A DNA stretch of 5,865 nt from Magnetococcales bacterium (GTDB lineage: Bacteria > Pseudomonadota > Magnetococcia > Magnetococcales > JADFWU01), in the NCBI GenBank assembly GCA_015234045.1, contig JADFWU010000094.1, positions 1-5,865 on the forward strand, read 5' to 3'. The notes below the pieces were generated by a model. That model did no database searches. It saw only the letters and a list, made by a program, of their open reading frames with translations, and had not been told where the DNA came from. This document shows positions 5,593 through 5,865 of this stretch, in pieces; positions within the stretch are counted from its first letter, which is position 1; each line of letters opens with the position of its first letter. Position numbers and translations under genes: made by a program.

Positions 5593-5865
5593 ATGAGTCG
5601 TCAATTCTTCACACTGTTGATTCTGTTTTCTGCTCTGGTATCTTTCTCGCCTGTTACTGGTCAGGCAGAAGAGAATCCTGGTAAATCACTCCATGACGAG
5701 AGCTGCAATAGTTGTCACGCATCCCGGTTTGGCGGTAATCCTGATGAAATTTACACGCGCTCAAACCGAAAGAAAAAGGATTTTGATCAACTTCACAGTA
5801 TGGTGGCCTTTTGCAACCAGCAGACTGGTACAGGATGGTTTGATGATGAAGTGGATCAAGTGACA
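5593..5865 (+). CDS. Periplasmic c-type cytochrome, cut by the right edge
   Basis: The first 91 residues are visible and the frame is still open at the window end. Residues 1-25 are a Sec signal peptide with a short polar start, a hydrophobic core (FFTLLILFSALVSF) and a likely cut after GQA. The mature part has one haem-binding CNSCH at 38-42, so haem would be attached covalently in the periplasm by the cytochrome c maturation system. After it come RFGG, IYTRSNRKKK, a third cysteine at 74 in the stretch AFCNQQTGTGWFDDEV, and Asp/Val-rich residues. This resembles small monohaem cytochromes of beta- and gammaproteobacteria that usually end soon afterwards in a YLN...YY-type tail, so I expect about 20-25 more residues outside the window. 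M70 is the only methionine after the haem motif and the only candidate sixth ligand seen so far. The start has GGAG eight bases upstream. The redox partner is unknown. Confidence 0.88.
   Translation, partial: MSRQFFTLLILFSALVSFSPVTGQAEENPGKSLHDESCNSCHASRFGGNPDEIYTRSNRKKKDFDQLHSMVAFCNQQTGTGWFDDEVDQVT

Overview
The window reads as ordinary chromosome of a Gram-negative proteobacterium. The basis is a periplasmic c-type cytochrome with a Sec signal peptide, a TGS/ACT-type RelA-SpoT homologue, an ExoIII-type AP endonuclease, a PanE-family reductase and Shine-Dalgarno-led starts. I cannot name the genus. There are no tRNAs, rRNAs, insertion sequences, CRISPR arrays or phage genes.

Layout, left to right. 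The left edge (1-296) holds only a doubtful + strand reading frame with a good ribosome binding site. It converges on an unrecognised - strand gene (287-1138) for a single-pass membrane protein with a long Pro/Thr/Gln-rich stalk, a short PQVEQ repeat and a cysteine-rich C-terminal domain. The two stop codons lie in one 12-bp palindrome. Upstream of the - strand gene is a compact promoter with possible operator repeats (about 1170-1233), then a gene-poor stretch up to 1558. Next come a divergent long RelA/SpoT homologue (1559-3433) and, 48 bp later, xth (3482-4261), probably one transcription unit. After a 173-bp gap there is a 48-residue membrane protein gene (4435-4581) with a perfect AGGAGG site. 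Its terminator hairpin overlaps the end of the convergent panE gene (4618-5565, - strand). Only 27 bp separate panE from a divergent c-type cytochrome gene (5593 onwards) that runs off the right edge.

Functionally the genes look like housekeeping: alarmone breakdown, base-excision repair, pantothenate/CoA synthesis and electron transfer. They do not form an obvious single pathway. The most notable gene is the RelA/SpoT homologue. Its (p)ppGpp hydrolase metal ligands are kept, but its synthetase domain has lost the residues needed for catalysis and its C-terminal helical region is about 65 residues shorter than usual. It is therefore predicted to be a hydrolase-only or regulatory member of the family. 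The two unrecognised membrane proteins, one cysteine-rich and one tiny, are the other points worth following. I did not find evidence of an entirely new multi-gene system.
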